From contig DVOM01000013.1 of the NCBI GenBank assembly GCA_018713605.1, positions 1 to 45,703 of the forward strand: DNA of 45,703 nucleotides, given 5' to 3'. Numbering within the stretch: position 1 is the stretch's first letter; each line of letters starts with the position of its first letter. Below, in pieces: positions 14,094-22,137 of the stretch. This stretch comes from Scatacola_A faecigallinarum. Its GTDB lineage: Bacteria; Pseudomonadota; Alphaproteobacteria; RF32; CAG-239. The notes below the pieces were generated by a model that saw only the letters and a program-made list of their open reading frames with translations, made no database searches and was not told the origin of the DNA. A program made the position numbers and the translations under genes.

Positions 14094-16361
14094 TTACAGC
14101 AGAGCCGGCTTGCCGATATTACCCTTCGCACAGCCGTCCGTATCCAGAAAACCGCGAACCCGCGTCCATATTCCGGCAGCCTGCTCCGAAGAATAGGGCC
14201 TGAAACAGAAATCGACCCTGTACGCCGCAGCCTTCACTTCCGGAGCTTCCGCGGCAAAACACAGCGGCCGCTCGTCAAACAGCATAATCTGGCAGTCGCG
14301 TGACAACGCCTTGTATCGAACACCGTTCCGGGTCAGCTCCAGCCACTTTTCGCCGCGCGGACAATCGGCGCAGGCATTGGAACGAATGCAGTCGGCGCTG
14401 ATAAACAACGGCACATCCGCATAAACAGGCAGAACGACGGGCAACGGCGATGCTGCGGCCATGGATTTCATGTTGCGCAAAACATCTTCCGGCGAAAGCG
14501 TTACCCTCGCCGCCCCCATTTCTCCGGCCATCGCCGCCGCCTGTGTATTCAGCACATACAACGGATAGTCAAAACTGAGATCAATGCCATTTTCCGGTAA
14601 AACTTCCAGCCCCCAGTAATTGCCGATTTCCCATTTTTTGTAACCGGCCGACAGCATGGCGTTAATCGTCTTTTCAAAAGTCTTCGGACGACGGCAGACC
14701 GTTGGCAGCGCCAACCTGACTTTGCTTTTCGGCAAAGCCGACAACGTTTCCGTTTTCGTATTCTCAGAAAGCAGAAAAACGATTTCCGCCGCTTCTTCCA
14801 GATTAATTCCGGCAAGCGTTTCGACCTTGTCGGTTTTGACAATCCATTTCGGCGCACCGCTTTCCCGAACCTTTTTCACGGCAGGCAGCACGCGCGGCTC
14901 TTCTTCAAAAACAACCTGCCCGTACAAACCGCGCCGCAGTTCATTCAATAAAGATGCCGGAGCAAACAGTCCCTGCGGATTTTCTATTGTCAGATTGCCC
15001 AGCACAAAATCCGTATCGCCGGTTTTGCCAAAAGCTTTCCGAACCGCATCCGCCGTTTTGTCCGGATTTTCGGCTTTTGCAAATTCGCCGGTAACGGCAA
15101 AGAAAAACTCGCCCGCCGCGGCCGAAAGCTTTCCCTTTTCAATCATTACCGAAACATCGAGTTGTCTCCGCTGCCTGAACGCTCCCGGTTTTGGTTTTTC
15201 ATAAGGATAAGCGCCTTTGACTTCGCTGGCGGAAGCCAGATAAATGTCCCAGCCTTTCTCTAATCTCGGCGCATGCGGCGGCAGTTTGACTTCGACCGTC
15301 TCGCCGGCCTGCGCTTCAAACACGTTGCGGCCGTTTACACGCAAACTTTGCAATGAAAAGCCAAAAGGCTTTTCCTCGCCGGGAACGTCTATCTGGATAC
15401 CGTCGTAGCGGGCGATTTTATGCGTTGTCCGAAACTGCAGGCTGTTGTTGCGAAGCGGGCCGGTTCTGCCGATTTTCAGACCGCGGTGTCCGACAAAATC
15501 GCGGTCAATGACGTCTTTGTTCCTGCCGTTGAAATGAAACTTCGTCCACGGACGCGAAAAAATTTGCCGGATATTCTCGGCCCTTTCGGCATCGTCGCCC
15601 CTGCCGTCCAGAATCCGCCGGTAATAGTCGACCGCAGCCGCCACGTACAGGGCCGTCTTTTTGCGACCCTCTATCTTCAGCGACGTTACCGGCATTTTTA
15701 AAACCTCGCCCTGCAGCGCCATGTCTTTCATAGAAAAATAGTGTTTTTCGCCGTCACAGCCGCCGAAAGCCGCCCGGCACGGATACAGGCACTTGCCTCG
15801 GTTGGCGCTTTTGCCTGTTTCCAGAGAAGAGAACATGCATAACCCGCTGTAGGAATAGCAAAGGGCGCCGTGGATAAAGGCTTCGGTTTCCAACCCCGGA
15901 ATTGCGGCAATTTCCCTTATCTCATTCAAAGTCAGCTCCCGGGCCAGCACGACGCGGCTGAAACCAATTTTTTGCAGCGCCAGCGCGCCTTCTTTGTTAT
16001 GTACGGCCATTTGCGTGCTGGCATGCAGTTCCAGCTCCGGATAAGCCTCGCGCACGATGCGCGCCACGCCCAAATCCTGCACGATCAGCGCGTCAACCTT
16101 ATATTTGGCGCACAGGTCAAGCGCCTTCAGCAGTTCCGGCAGCTCGTCCTCCTGAAGCAGCGTATTGACCGCAACATAAACCTTTCGCCCCAGCGAATGA
16201 GCATAACCGACAAACTCGTTCAGATCGTCGGCGCCGAAATTGGCGGCCGTCGCCCGCGCCGAAAAATGCTTTAAGCCCAGATAGACCGCATCTGCGCCGT
16301 AATAAAGCGCCGCATAACCGGCTTCCGTGTCGCCGGCCGGTGCCAGAAGTTCTTTTTTCAT
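14094..16361 (-). CDS. U32 family protein, RlhA-like (23S rRNA hydroxylation)
   Basis: 755 residues. The N-terminal U32 domain begins MKKELLAPAGDTEAGYAALYYGADAVY and includes VQDLGVARIVREAYP, LHASTQMAVHN and VVLARELTLNEI. The Cys-rich signature GLCMFSSLETGKSANRGKC ... CRAAFGG is present, with two further Cys near the C terminus (CIRSNACADCPRG). The domain after residue 300 fits the DUF3656 insert of RlhA (YdcP), which hydroxylates C2501 of 23S rRNA in E. coli. This protein is about 100 residues longer than the E. coli one. Other U32 enzymes (TrhP, UbiU/V) are shorter, so RlhA-like is favoured. The start at 16361 is the Met opening the U32 motif. Confidence 0.8.
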   Translation of the reverse strand: MKKELLAPAGDTEAGYAALYYGADAVYLGLKHFSARATAANFGADDLNEFVGYAHSLGRKVYVAVNTLLQEDELPELLKALDLCAKYKVDALIVQDLGVARIVREAYPELELHASTQMAVHNKEGALALQKIGFSRVVLARELTLNEIREIAAIPGLETEAFIHGALCYSYSGLCMFSSLETGKSANRGKCLYPCRAAFGGCDGEKHYFSMKDMALQGEVLKMPVTSLKIEGRKKTALYVAAAVDYYRRILDGRGDDAERAENIRQIFSRPWTKFHFNGRNKDVIDRDFVGHRGLKIGRTGPLRNNSLQFRTTHKIARYDGIQIDVPGEEKPFGFSLQSLRVNGRNVFEAQAGETVEVKLPPHAPRLEKGWDIYLASASEVKGAYPYEKPKPGAFRQRRQLDVSVMIEKGKLSAAAGEFFFAVTGEFAKAENPDKTADAVRKAFGKTGDTDFVLGNLTIENPQGLFAPASLLNELRRGLYGQVVFEEEPRVLPAVKKVRESGAPKWIVKTDKVETLAGINLEEAAEIVFLLSENTKTETLSALPKSKVRLALPTVCRRPKTFEKTINAMLSAGYKKWEIGNYWGLEVLPENGIDLSFDYPLYVLNTQAAAMAGEMGAARVTLSPEDVLRNMKSMAAASPLPVVLPVYADVPLFISADCIRSNACADCPRGEKWLELTRNGVRYKALSRDCQIMLFDERPLCFAAEAPEVKAAAYRVDFCFRPYSSEQAAGIWTRVRGFLDTDGCAKGNIGKPALL

Positions 16362-16392
16362 TTTCTTTTCCGCTAAAAATTTTTTTATCAGG

Positions 16393-17529
16393 CTATTGCA
16401 AGCACGCCGCTTTGTCAAGTTCGGAAATCACGACGGCCCTGCCGCCGAACATCTCCCTGACCGTCCCCGCCGCCGCGGCGGCGGTCTGCTCCAGCAGACC
16501 GGGCAAACCGGCAGGCAAAATGCCGTTTTCTTCAAAAACGACGGCTTTCTCTTCTCCGAAATCAACCGCTGCGTCAAGAACCGCGCCAAAGCTCTCCTGC
16601 GTACACAATAACACAAAATCATAGAAGGCGGTTAAAGCCCGGCACTTGTTCTCAACAAAAAGCGGTACCTTTTCCGGTACTTTGACGAGCAGATTGAACC
16701 GGGAAGTGTCCATTTTTTCCAAAACTTCAAACCGCTGCCGGTAAAAAGCCAGATACTCCCGAAATACCCGCTCTTCGTCTGCCGGAACCACACCGCCCTT
16801 GAACATCTCGGATACAATCAGCACCTTTCTTTTAATAACGGGTAGCTTGGCCGGCAGATACCGGTCATAAATAATCCGGCGCGCCTGTTCGGCATCCTCG
16901 CTGTTGGAAATCCGCTTAATCTCGTCCGAATCGTTATACAGGGAAACCACGCGGGGAACAAATACCGGCACATATTTTCGACTGTAGCGCAGCATCAGCT
17001 CCCAATCCACAAAACGCTTCATGCTTTCGTCAAAGCCGCCCAGTTCGTCATAAAGGCTGCGATGATGAACGAAAGCATTCATGTCGGCCAGACACCACCG
17101 GCAGAACGCCCGTGCGTCATAAGCCCTGCCGACAACCCGCCGATTGTTCAAATGCTTTATCTGGGCATAATAACACTTTGCGCCTCCCGTCCGAACGGCA
17201 TTTTCAAATACCGCAAAATAATCGGCACACATCCGGTTGTCCGTATCCAAATATCCGGCCCATTCCCGGGTCGCGGCACACAATCCCTTGTTTCTGGCAG
17301 CGCTGACACCCTCATGGCCGCTTCGCAGATACTTCAGGCGTCCGCAAGCCATTTCGGCGCCGTAACGTTCTTTCAGCAACATATCCGTTCCGTCGGACGA
17401 ACCGTCGTCAACGACAATCAGTTCAAAATCAGGATAATTCTGCATCAGGACGGAATCAACGGCTTCACAAATGCAGAAAGCGCGGTTAAACGTCGGCATA
17501 ATGATTGAGAAACCGGGACGCAGGCTCAT
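16393..17529 (-). CDS. Family 2 glycosyltransferase
   Basis: 378 residues. The GT-A domain opens with GFSIIMPTFNRAFCICEAVDSVLMQNYPDFELIVVDDGSSDGTD. Then come RNKGLCAATREWAGYLDTDN (a DxD-like DTDN), and an acceptor region with GGFDESMKRFVDWELMLRYS. Residues from about 215 onward form a separate domain that I do not recognise, ending in VFEENGILP and GRAVVISELDKAACLQ. The start is the ATG at 17527-17529, which overlaps the stop of the HAD gene in an ATGA. The likely role is polysaccharide or lipid-linked glycan synthesis; the sugar is unknown. Confidence 0.85.
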   Translation of the reverse strand: MSLRPGFSIIMPTFNRAFCICEAVDSVLMQNYPDFELIVVDDGSSDGTDMLLKERYGAEMACGRLKYLRSGHEGVSAARNKGLCAATREWAGYLDTDNRMCADYFAVFENAVRTGGAKCYYAQIKHLNNRRVVGRAYDARAFCRWCLADMNAFVHHRSLYDELGGFDESMKRFVDWELMLRYSRKYVPVFVPRVVSLYNDSDEIKRISNSEDAEQARRIIYDRYLPAKLPVIKRKVLIVSEMFKGGVVPADEERVFREYLAFYRQRFEVLEKMDTSRFNLLVKVPEKVPLFVENKCRALTAFYDFVLLCTQESFGAVLDAAVDFGEEKAVVFEENGILPAGLPGLLEQTAAAAAGTVREMFGGRAVVISELDKAACLQ

Positions 17530-18161
17530 TTTCTTCCCGTTCCCCATCCCATCAGCCTGCTGACGTCTTTTTCCGCCGTTCCGTCATTAAACACCAGCGC
17601 GTTGATACCCAGCGCCTTAGCCGCTTCGACATTTGCCGGCTTGTCGTCAATAAACAGAATTTCCCCGAACGCACAGCCGAGTTTTTCGCGCATGCTCTCA
17701 TAAATCCGCGGATCCGGCTTCAACAGTCCCAAATCAAAAGAGCAGAAGATACGGTTCTCATCGATCAGGCCGAAAGCGTCCGCCGTATCTTTCAGGTTCG
17801 GCAATGCGTTCGACAAAATGCCGTTGACGATTCCCTTTTTCTTCATCTGTTCCATCAGGCGGCGCGTCGTTTCCCTAAATTCGCCGATGCCGTCGCGAAA
17901 AGCCAGATTAATCTGTGCGTCAATTCCCGGCTGAAACTTAACCGCGCAGTATTTGCACAACTGGCGGCAAAGCGTTTCAAAGCTTACCTTTCCGAGCATA
18001 AAGGCATCATAGTCGAAACCGACGGCGCCGTTGTTCTCGTTAAATGCCGCCATATCCTCGGTTCGGCTTTTCATAAACTCGTTCACGAATTTCAGGGTAT
18101 ACGGATAAATGACGCCGCCGACGTCCCAAATGCAGTATTTTATTTTCAGTTTTCCGGCCAT
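17526..18161 (-). CDS. HAD-family hydrolase (subfamily IA-like phosphatase)
   Basis: 211 residues. Motif I is CIWDVGGVIYP: the nucleophile Asp is present and the second Asp is replaced by Gly, as in many DLGGV-type HAD proteins such as the YihX group. Motif II is ILSNALPN, motif III is the Lys of LLKPDPRIYE and motif IV is ILFIDDKPANVEAAKALG. The helical cap lies at about residues 20-95. The substrate is unknown; sugar phosphates are common in this group. It is translationally coupled to the glycosyltransferase (ATGA overlap). Confidence 0.88.
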   Translation of the reverse strand: MAGKLKIKYCIWDVGGVIYPYTLKFVNEFMKSRTEDMAAFNENNGAVGFDYDAFMLGKVSFETLCRQLCKYCAVKFQPGIDAQINLAFRDGIGEFRETTRRLMEQMKKKGIVNGILSNALPNLKDTADAFGLIDENRIFCSFDLGLLKPDPRIYESMREKLGCAFGEILFIDDKPANVEAAKALGINALVFNDGTAEKDVSRLMGWGTGRK

Positions 18162-18230
18162 TGTAACCTCGTTCGTTTATTTTCCGATAATATGATATCC
18201 GAATATAAATATATTGCAATCAGATAAAAC

Positions 18231-18257
18231 AAAACCCCGCCGTCGGCGGGGCTTTTG
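18231..18257. terminator. Terminator downstream of hydG
   Basis: CCCCGCC-GTC-GGCGGGG (18235-18251) with a T-rich run on both sides. It is adjacent to the hydG stop at 18258. Confidence 0.85.
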
Positions 18258-19676
18258 CTAGAAACGGAAATCCCTCTTTCCGCGCTCTATTTCGCCGATA
18301 TGTTCGCGGCAAATTTCCCGAACCTTGTCTTTCGGAATATTGTCCAGTTCTTTCTTAATCAGCGCCTCGCCGATCTTACGGGTTTCCGGACTGGCATAAT
18401 CGACAAGATACTCCTTAAGCGTCATCAGCGCATTTGGCAGACAGCAGTTGTGAATCTGCAGATTCTTGCATAAGGCCATAAAGCGGTCGCCGGTACGCCC
18501 TTCGCGATAGCAGGCCGTGCAGAAACTGGGAATGTACCCAAGCTCCATCAGCCATTTGACCACATCATCAAGCGTACGCGTGTCGCTGACCTCAAACTGC
18601 GCCGAGCTTTCGTCTTCCGGCTCCGGCGTATCATAACCGCCGACGCTGGTTTTGGAACCGCCGCTGATTTGCGAAATGCCGTAATGAATGACTCTCTCCC
18701 GGCAGGCTTTGCTCTCGCGCGTCGACATAATCATTCCCGTATAAGGCACCGCAATACGGATACAGGCCACGATTTTGGCAAAAGTATCGTCGTCGATGCC
18801 GTTGTCAAACACGTCAGGATCAATATCGTCCGCTCGGCGGATTCTCGGAACCGAAATCGTATGCGGCCCCACGCCGTGAACCGCTTCCAAATGCTCGGCA
18901 TGCATCAGCAAACCGGCAAATTCGTAACGATAACGTTCCAGACCGAACAGAACGCCCAGTCCGACATCGTCAATTCCGCCTTCCATCGCCCGGTCCATCG
19001 CTTCGGTATGATAGTCATAATTATGCTTCGGCCCGGTCGGATGCAGTTTCTCGTAACTCTCTTTATGATAGGTTTCCTGAAACAGGATATAAGTGCCGAT
19101 CCCGGCTTCTTTAAGCTTGCGGTAATTTTCAACCGTCGTCGCCGCAATATTGACGTTTACGCGGCGGATTGCACCGTTTTTATGCTTAATGCCGTAAATC
19201 GTCCTGATACATTCCAGAATATATTCAATCGGATTATTGACCGGATCCTCGCCGGCCTCAATCGCCAGACGTTTGTGCCCCATGTCCTGAAGCGCAACCA
19301 CTTCCCGCGCCACTTCTTCCTGCGTCAGCTTGCGGCGCGGAATATGTTTGTTCTTGGCATGATACGGACAATAAACGCAGCCGTTGACGCAGTAATTGGA
19401 CAGATACAGCGGCGCAAACATCACAATCCGGTTGCCGTAATAATCTTTTTTTATCTGCTCCGCCAGTTCAAAAATTTCCCTGTTCTTTTCGGGAATGTCA
19501 CAGTCAAGCAGAATCATCGCCTCGCGATGATTCAGCCCTTTGCGTTCTCTGGCTTTGTTCAGCACCCGGTCAACAAGCTGCGGGTTGTTCCTGTTGGCGT
19601 CGGCATAAGCCAGCGTATCCAGCACTTCCTGATGGCAGATAAACTCTTCCGCCTTTAACGATTTCGGATTATACAT
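18258..19676 (-). CDS. hydG: [FeFe]-hydrogenase maturase HydG (radical SAM tyrosine lyase)
   Basis: HydG splits tyrosine to make the CO and CN- ligands of the hydrogenase H-cluster. 472 residues, the family length. The radical-SAM cluster motif is CVNGCVYC (Cys96, Cys100, Cys103), the HydG form CX3CX2C. The C-terminal auxiliary cluster motif CTAC followed after 22 residues by Cys is intact (CTACYREGRTGDRFM ... HNCC), which separates HydG from ThiH. A GEDP motif (EAGEDPVNN) follows the barrel start. The start ATG is at 19674-19676. HydE, HydF and the hydrogenase are not in the window. The TM1266-like gene lies about 100 bases upstream on the same strand. Confidence 0.95.
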   Translation of the reverse strand: MYNPKSLKAEEFICHQEVLDTLAYADANRNNPQLVDRVLNKARERKGLNHREAMILLDCDIPEKNREIFELAEQIKKDYYGNRIVMFAPLYLSNYCVNGCVYCPYHAKNKHIPRRKLTQEEVAREVVALQDMGHKRLAIEAGEDPVNNPIEYILECIRTIYGIKHKNGAIRRVNVNIAATTVENYRKLKEAGIGTYILFQETYHKESYEKLHPTGPKHNYDYHTEAMDRAMEGGIDDVGLGVLFGLERYRYEFAGLLMHAEHLEAVHGVGPHTISVPRIRRADDIDPDVFDNGIDDDTFAKIVACIRIAVPYTGMIMSTRESKACRERVIHYGISQISGGSKTSVGGYDTPEPEDESSAQFEVSDTRTLDDVVKWLMELGYIPSFCTACYREGRTGDRFMALCKNLQIHNCCLPNALMTLKEYLVDYASPETRKIGEALIKKELDNIPKDKVREICREHIGEIERGKRDFRF

Positions 19677-19779
19677 TCAGTCACTCACTTTCTTTCAGGT
19701 CAGTCAGACTTCCCTGTCAGGTTAACAAAATTTTAGGTCATACTATCCCTGGGGCCGCCTTTTGGCAAGTCCGAAAAAG

Positions 19780-20043
19780 CTATTCGTCGTCTTTTGTGCA
19801 GAAATTGGAATAGGCGGTTTTGGCGCTGACGCCTTCCAAACGTCCGATTTTTCCGGCTAAGGCGCTGATAAGCTCTTCCGGCGCGTCAACCGCAACCGAA
19901 ATAATGCTGACCTTTTTTTCCCGGTACGGAATTCCCATACGCCCGATAACATACGGCGCATATTCGTGCAAAATGGCATTCAGCCGTTCCGTTGCTTCCA
20001 TGTTTTCGACAATAATGCCGATAATTGCAACTCTGCTTTCCAT
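19780..20043 (-). CDS. TM1266-like iron-only hydrogenase system regulator
   Basis: 87 residues with an ACT-like fold pattern: MESRVAIIGIIVENMEATERLNAILHEY, VIGRMGIPYREKKVSIISVAVDAP, ELISALAGKIGRLEGVSAKTAYS. This matches the small protein family repeatedly found beside hydG/hydE/hydF, called the iron-only hydrogenase system regulator (TM1266). Its mechanism is poorly known; it lacks a DNA-binding domain in this sequence. The start at 20043 is decided by the AAGGAG ribosome site; an upstream Met at 20058 overlaps that site. Confidence 0.88.
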   Translation of the reverse strand: MESRVAIIGIIVENMEATERLNAILHEYAPYVIGRMGIPYREKKVSIISVAVDAPEELISALAGKIGRLEGVSAKTAYSNFCTKDDE

Positions 20044-20203
20044 AAAAGTCTCCTTCATTTGTCGTTCTCACATTCTAACAGCGGCCGACAGATTTTTCAA
20101 TCGCGAAATAAGCCTATGGAAATAAGGTTAGCACATCTTGATTTTGTTTCGTCCGGACATATTTATTCTGCTGTGGAAATTCAGAAATTTGAGGAGAATA
20201 CTT

Positions 20204-20551
20204 ATGAAAATCATTCTCGGCATCATTACCGCGCTGGCTTTTTTCATCGGCGTTATGGTCAACAAAATGGCCCTTTCCATCGGCGAACAGATATATGCCG
20301 CCCTGTATTACATCATGGCTTTGATAGCCTTCTGCACGCTTTCGGTTCTTTTTGACGGCAAATTCACCTGCAGCTGCAACTGGCTTCGCCGCGAATGCGG
20401 CCTGCCCGAAAAAGACCTTGAAGACGAAGACGACGAAAACGCCGCCGAAGAAGAACTGACCGAAACCTATGACGGCGAAACCGATGAAACGGAGGAAAAC
20501 CCGCGCAGAAAATTTGTCAAAACCATCATCATTACCAATAAAAACGACTGA
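20204..20551 (+). CDS. Small membrane protein with acidic tail, function unknown
   Basis: 115 residues from the ATG at 20204, which follows TTGAGGAG. Two hydrophobic helices at about 3-22 and 27-50 are followed by a Cys pair (FTCSCNW), then a very acidic stretch (EDEDDENAAEEELTET) and a basic end. I do not recognise the family. It is divergent from the hydrogenase regulator. The next plus-strand gene starts 85 bases on. Confidence 0.65.
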   Translation: MKIILGIITALAFFIGVMVNKMALSIGEQIYAALYYIMALIAFCTLSVLFDGKFTCSCNWLRRECGLPEKDLEDEDDENAAEEELTETYDGETDETEENPRRKFVKTIIITNKND

Positions 20552-20636
20552 TAAAATTAAAACGGCGCCGACGGCCCGTTTTAGAAGTTGAAGTTTTCTT
20601 CGCTTCGCATTATTATATTTGACAAGGAGAAGAAAC

Positions 20637-20903
20637 ATGGCCATCGGCTGGACAGACGACGACGCGGTTCTCGACCAGATTCAGGATTCCGTCAACGATG
20701 AAGTAAACCGCGCCCGCAGAAACGTTCCCTGCGGCGAAAGCCTGTTGTATTGCGAAGAATGCGGCGAAGAGATTCCCGAAGCGCGGCGCCGTGCAATCCC
20801 CGGCGTCAGACTGTGCATTGACTGCCAGGAAGAGGCGGACAAACAGAACAAAGCCGTCAGTCTTTACAACCGCCGCGGTTCAAAAGACAGCCAACTCAAA
20901 TAA
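20637..20903 (+). CDS. DksA/TraR-type zinc-finger protein
   Basis: 88 residues. A short helix (MAIGWTDDDAVLDQIQDSVNDEVNRAR) is followed by a four-Cys zinc finger: CEECGEEIPEARRRAIPGVR and then CIDCQ, that is CxxC-17 residues-CxxC as in DksA and TraR. It is the length of TraR or YbiI rather than full DksA, so it lacks the long coiled coil. Proteins of this kind bind in the RNA polymerase secondary channel; here that role is inferred. The start is the ATG at 20637 after AAGGAG. Confidence 0.85.
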   Translation: MAIGWTDDDAVLDQIQDSVNDEVNRARRNVPCGESLLYCEECGEEIPEARRRAIPGVRLCIDCQEEADKQNKAVSLYNRRGSKDSQLK

Positions 20904-21005
20904 TTTTTTGTCGTTCAATTACAGTTTGATAAAACTTTTTTAATACTTTTTGCCTATTTTGAATAAATAAAATTCAACTTTTATATCATACTGTGGAGAA
21001 CCGTC

Positions 21006-21341
21006 ATGAACAAATTGAACGATAAGGCCATTGCCGAAGCCGCTTACTACATCTGGAAAAACAACGGCTGCCCCGCCAATACGCACGCACAGGACTGGGC
21101 CGCAGCCATCAAACAGCTTTCGGCCGCAGCTAAACCGACACCGCGCAAAACGGCTGCCAACGTCTCTGCCATCAGCAAAATCAGCACTGCGGACATCAAT
21201 GCCCTCAATCGCCTTGCCGCCGCCAAAGGCAAAAAAATCAGCCCGGTCAGCGCCGCCGGCAAGCTGCTGGCCATTAATCTCGCCGCCGCCACCAACGCCG
21301 CACTGAAAACCAAAACAAAAACTCCGCTGAGAAGAATCTAA
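21006..21341 (+). CDS. Small DUF2934-like protein
   Basis: 111 residues. The N terminus KAIAEAAYYIWKNNGCPANT with the following HAQDWAAAI resembles the short DUF2934 motif. The rest is Ala/Lys-rich and may be disordered. The function is not known. A GGAG site precedes the start. A strong terminator follows, so it ends a transcription unit. Confidence 0.65.
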   Translation: MNKLNDKAIAEAAYYIWKNNGCPANTHAQDWAAAIKQLSAAAKPTPRKTAANVSAISKISTADINALNRLAAAKGKKISPVSAAGKLLAINLAAATNAALKTKTKTPLRRI

Positions 21342-21356
21342 TTCAATGCTCAAACC

Positions 21357-21387
21357 AAAATCCCGGTTAAAAAACCGGGATTTTTTT
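21357..21387 (+). terminator. Terminator
   Basis: TCCCGGTT-AAAA-AACCGGGA (21361-21380) with seven T after it. It separates the small gene upstream from the VR2 gene. Confidence 0.9.
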
Positions 21388-21411
21388 CAATACGCACCTG
21401 TTTAACAAAAA

Positions 21412-21440
21412 TTGACTTTTCGTCAACAGAATGTTATGGA
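21412..21440 (+). promoter_or_regulatory. Promoter candidate for the VR2 gene
   Basis: TTGACT (21412-21417), 17-base spacer, TATGGA (21435-21440), 45 bases before the start codon. The -35 box sits in an inverted repeat TTGAC-TTTTC-GTCAA that could be an operator. Confidence 0.45.
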
Positions 21441-21485
21441 TAAAGAACTTATTTATAAAATTGTTTATTACAAAAATATCTTATT

Positions 21486-22049
21486 ATGGAAACAAAATTT
21501 GAAAAACTGGAAAAGCTGATTTCGGAACTGAACATCAGCGACAAAGAACTGATAAGCTGGGTTAACAACCGGGGTAGGGATAAAACCGGTTTGATACCGA
21601 CAGAACTGCCTTTGGTGTATCGACGCGGCAATGTACTAACCGTCGAAAATGGACTGAACCTGAACCGCAAACACGAACTCTGGGGAATTCAGCTTCTTTC
21701 CGGCGTGATGGTTGCCCTGCAACGAGGTCCGGAAAACAACATTTCACCAGCCACATGGGAAGAAGTCAAAAAATTTGCCGAAAAGATGCGTTTTAAGGGC
21801 AAGCCGGGTTTTCTGCCATCCCAAGATGTTTTGAACAAGCATTGGGGCAAGGCGGAAAGAGAAAAATTTACAATCACAATTGCTGTATTAAAAGAAAACA
21901 ACATTAACGCCGACGGTTACCGAGGATGCATTTGGTGCTCTGAAGTATATGACTGTCACAATGCCTGTTTTTTTGGCCTGAGGTACGGCGGTAAAGGCTG
22001 GCACCCTAAGACTTACATCAATAAACGCATAGCCGTAGCTTTCAGCTAA
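21486..22049 (+). CDS. Second DGR-type target protein (VR2 paralog)
   Basis: 187 residues, clearly homologous to the VR1 protein along its whole length, sharing GLIPTELPLVYRRGN, LTVENGLNL, ELWGIQLLSGVMVAL and GCIWCSEVY. The C-terminal variable part is CSEVYDCHNACFFGLRYGG ... RIAVAFS. Unlike VR1, it differs from the template at 6549-6665 also at non-adenine positions and is two codons shorter in the last block. It is therefore not a recent copy of that template. It may be served by another template or be frozen. There is no clear Shine-Dalgarno site, as for VR1. No signal peptide is seen. Confidence 0.85.
   Translation: METKFEKLEKLISELNISDKELISWVNNRGRDKTGLIPTELPLVYRRGNVLTVENGLNLNRKHELWGIQLLSGVMVALQRGPENNISPATWEEVKKFAEKMRFKGKPGFLPSQDVLNKHWGKAEREKFTITIAVLKENNINADGYRGCIWCSEVYDCHNACFFGLRYGGKGWHPKTYINKRIAVAFS
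21932..22043 (+). other. Diverged variable repeat VR2
   Basis: Segment corresponding to the template/VR1 repeat, from TTGGTGCTCTGA to GTAGCTTTC. It shares the borders and the frame, but substitutions include GAG to GAA, CCA to TGT, GCG to GCC and TTA to GTA, which adenine mutagenesis from the TR at 6549-6665 alone cannot produce. Confidence 0.7.
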
Positions 22050-22053
22050 TATC

Positions 22054-22099
22054 CCAAAGAGAAACGGCGTTATCTTCGGATAACGCCGTTTCTCTTTGG
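22054..22099 (+). terminator. Perfect 21-bp hairpin five bases after the VR2 gene
   Basis: 22054-22074 pairs without mismatch with 22079-22099 around a TTCG tetraloop. There is no good T-run after it, so it is a weak classical terminator. Its position just past the variable repeat matches the hairpins found downstream of DGR variable repeats. Confidence 0.8.
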
Positions 22100-22137
22100 T
22101 TCAATTCTTACATTTTCAGCGCAAAACAAACATAACG

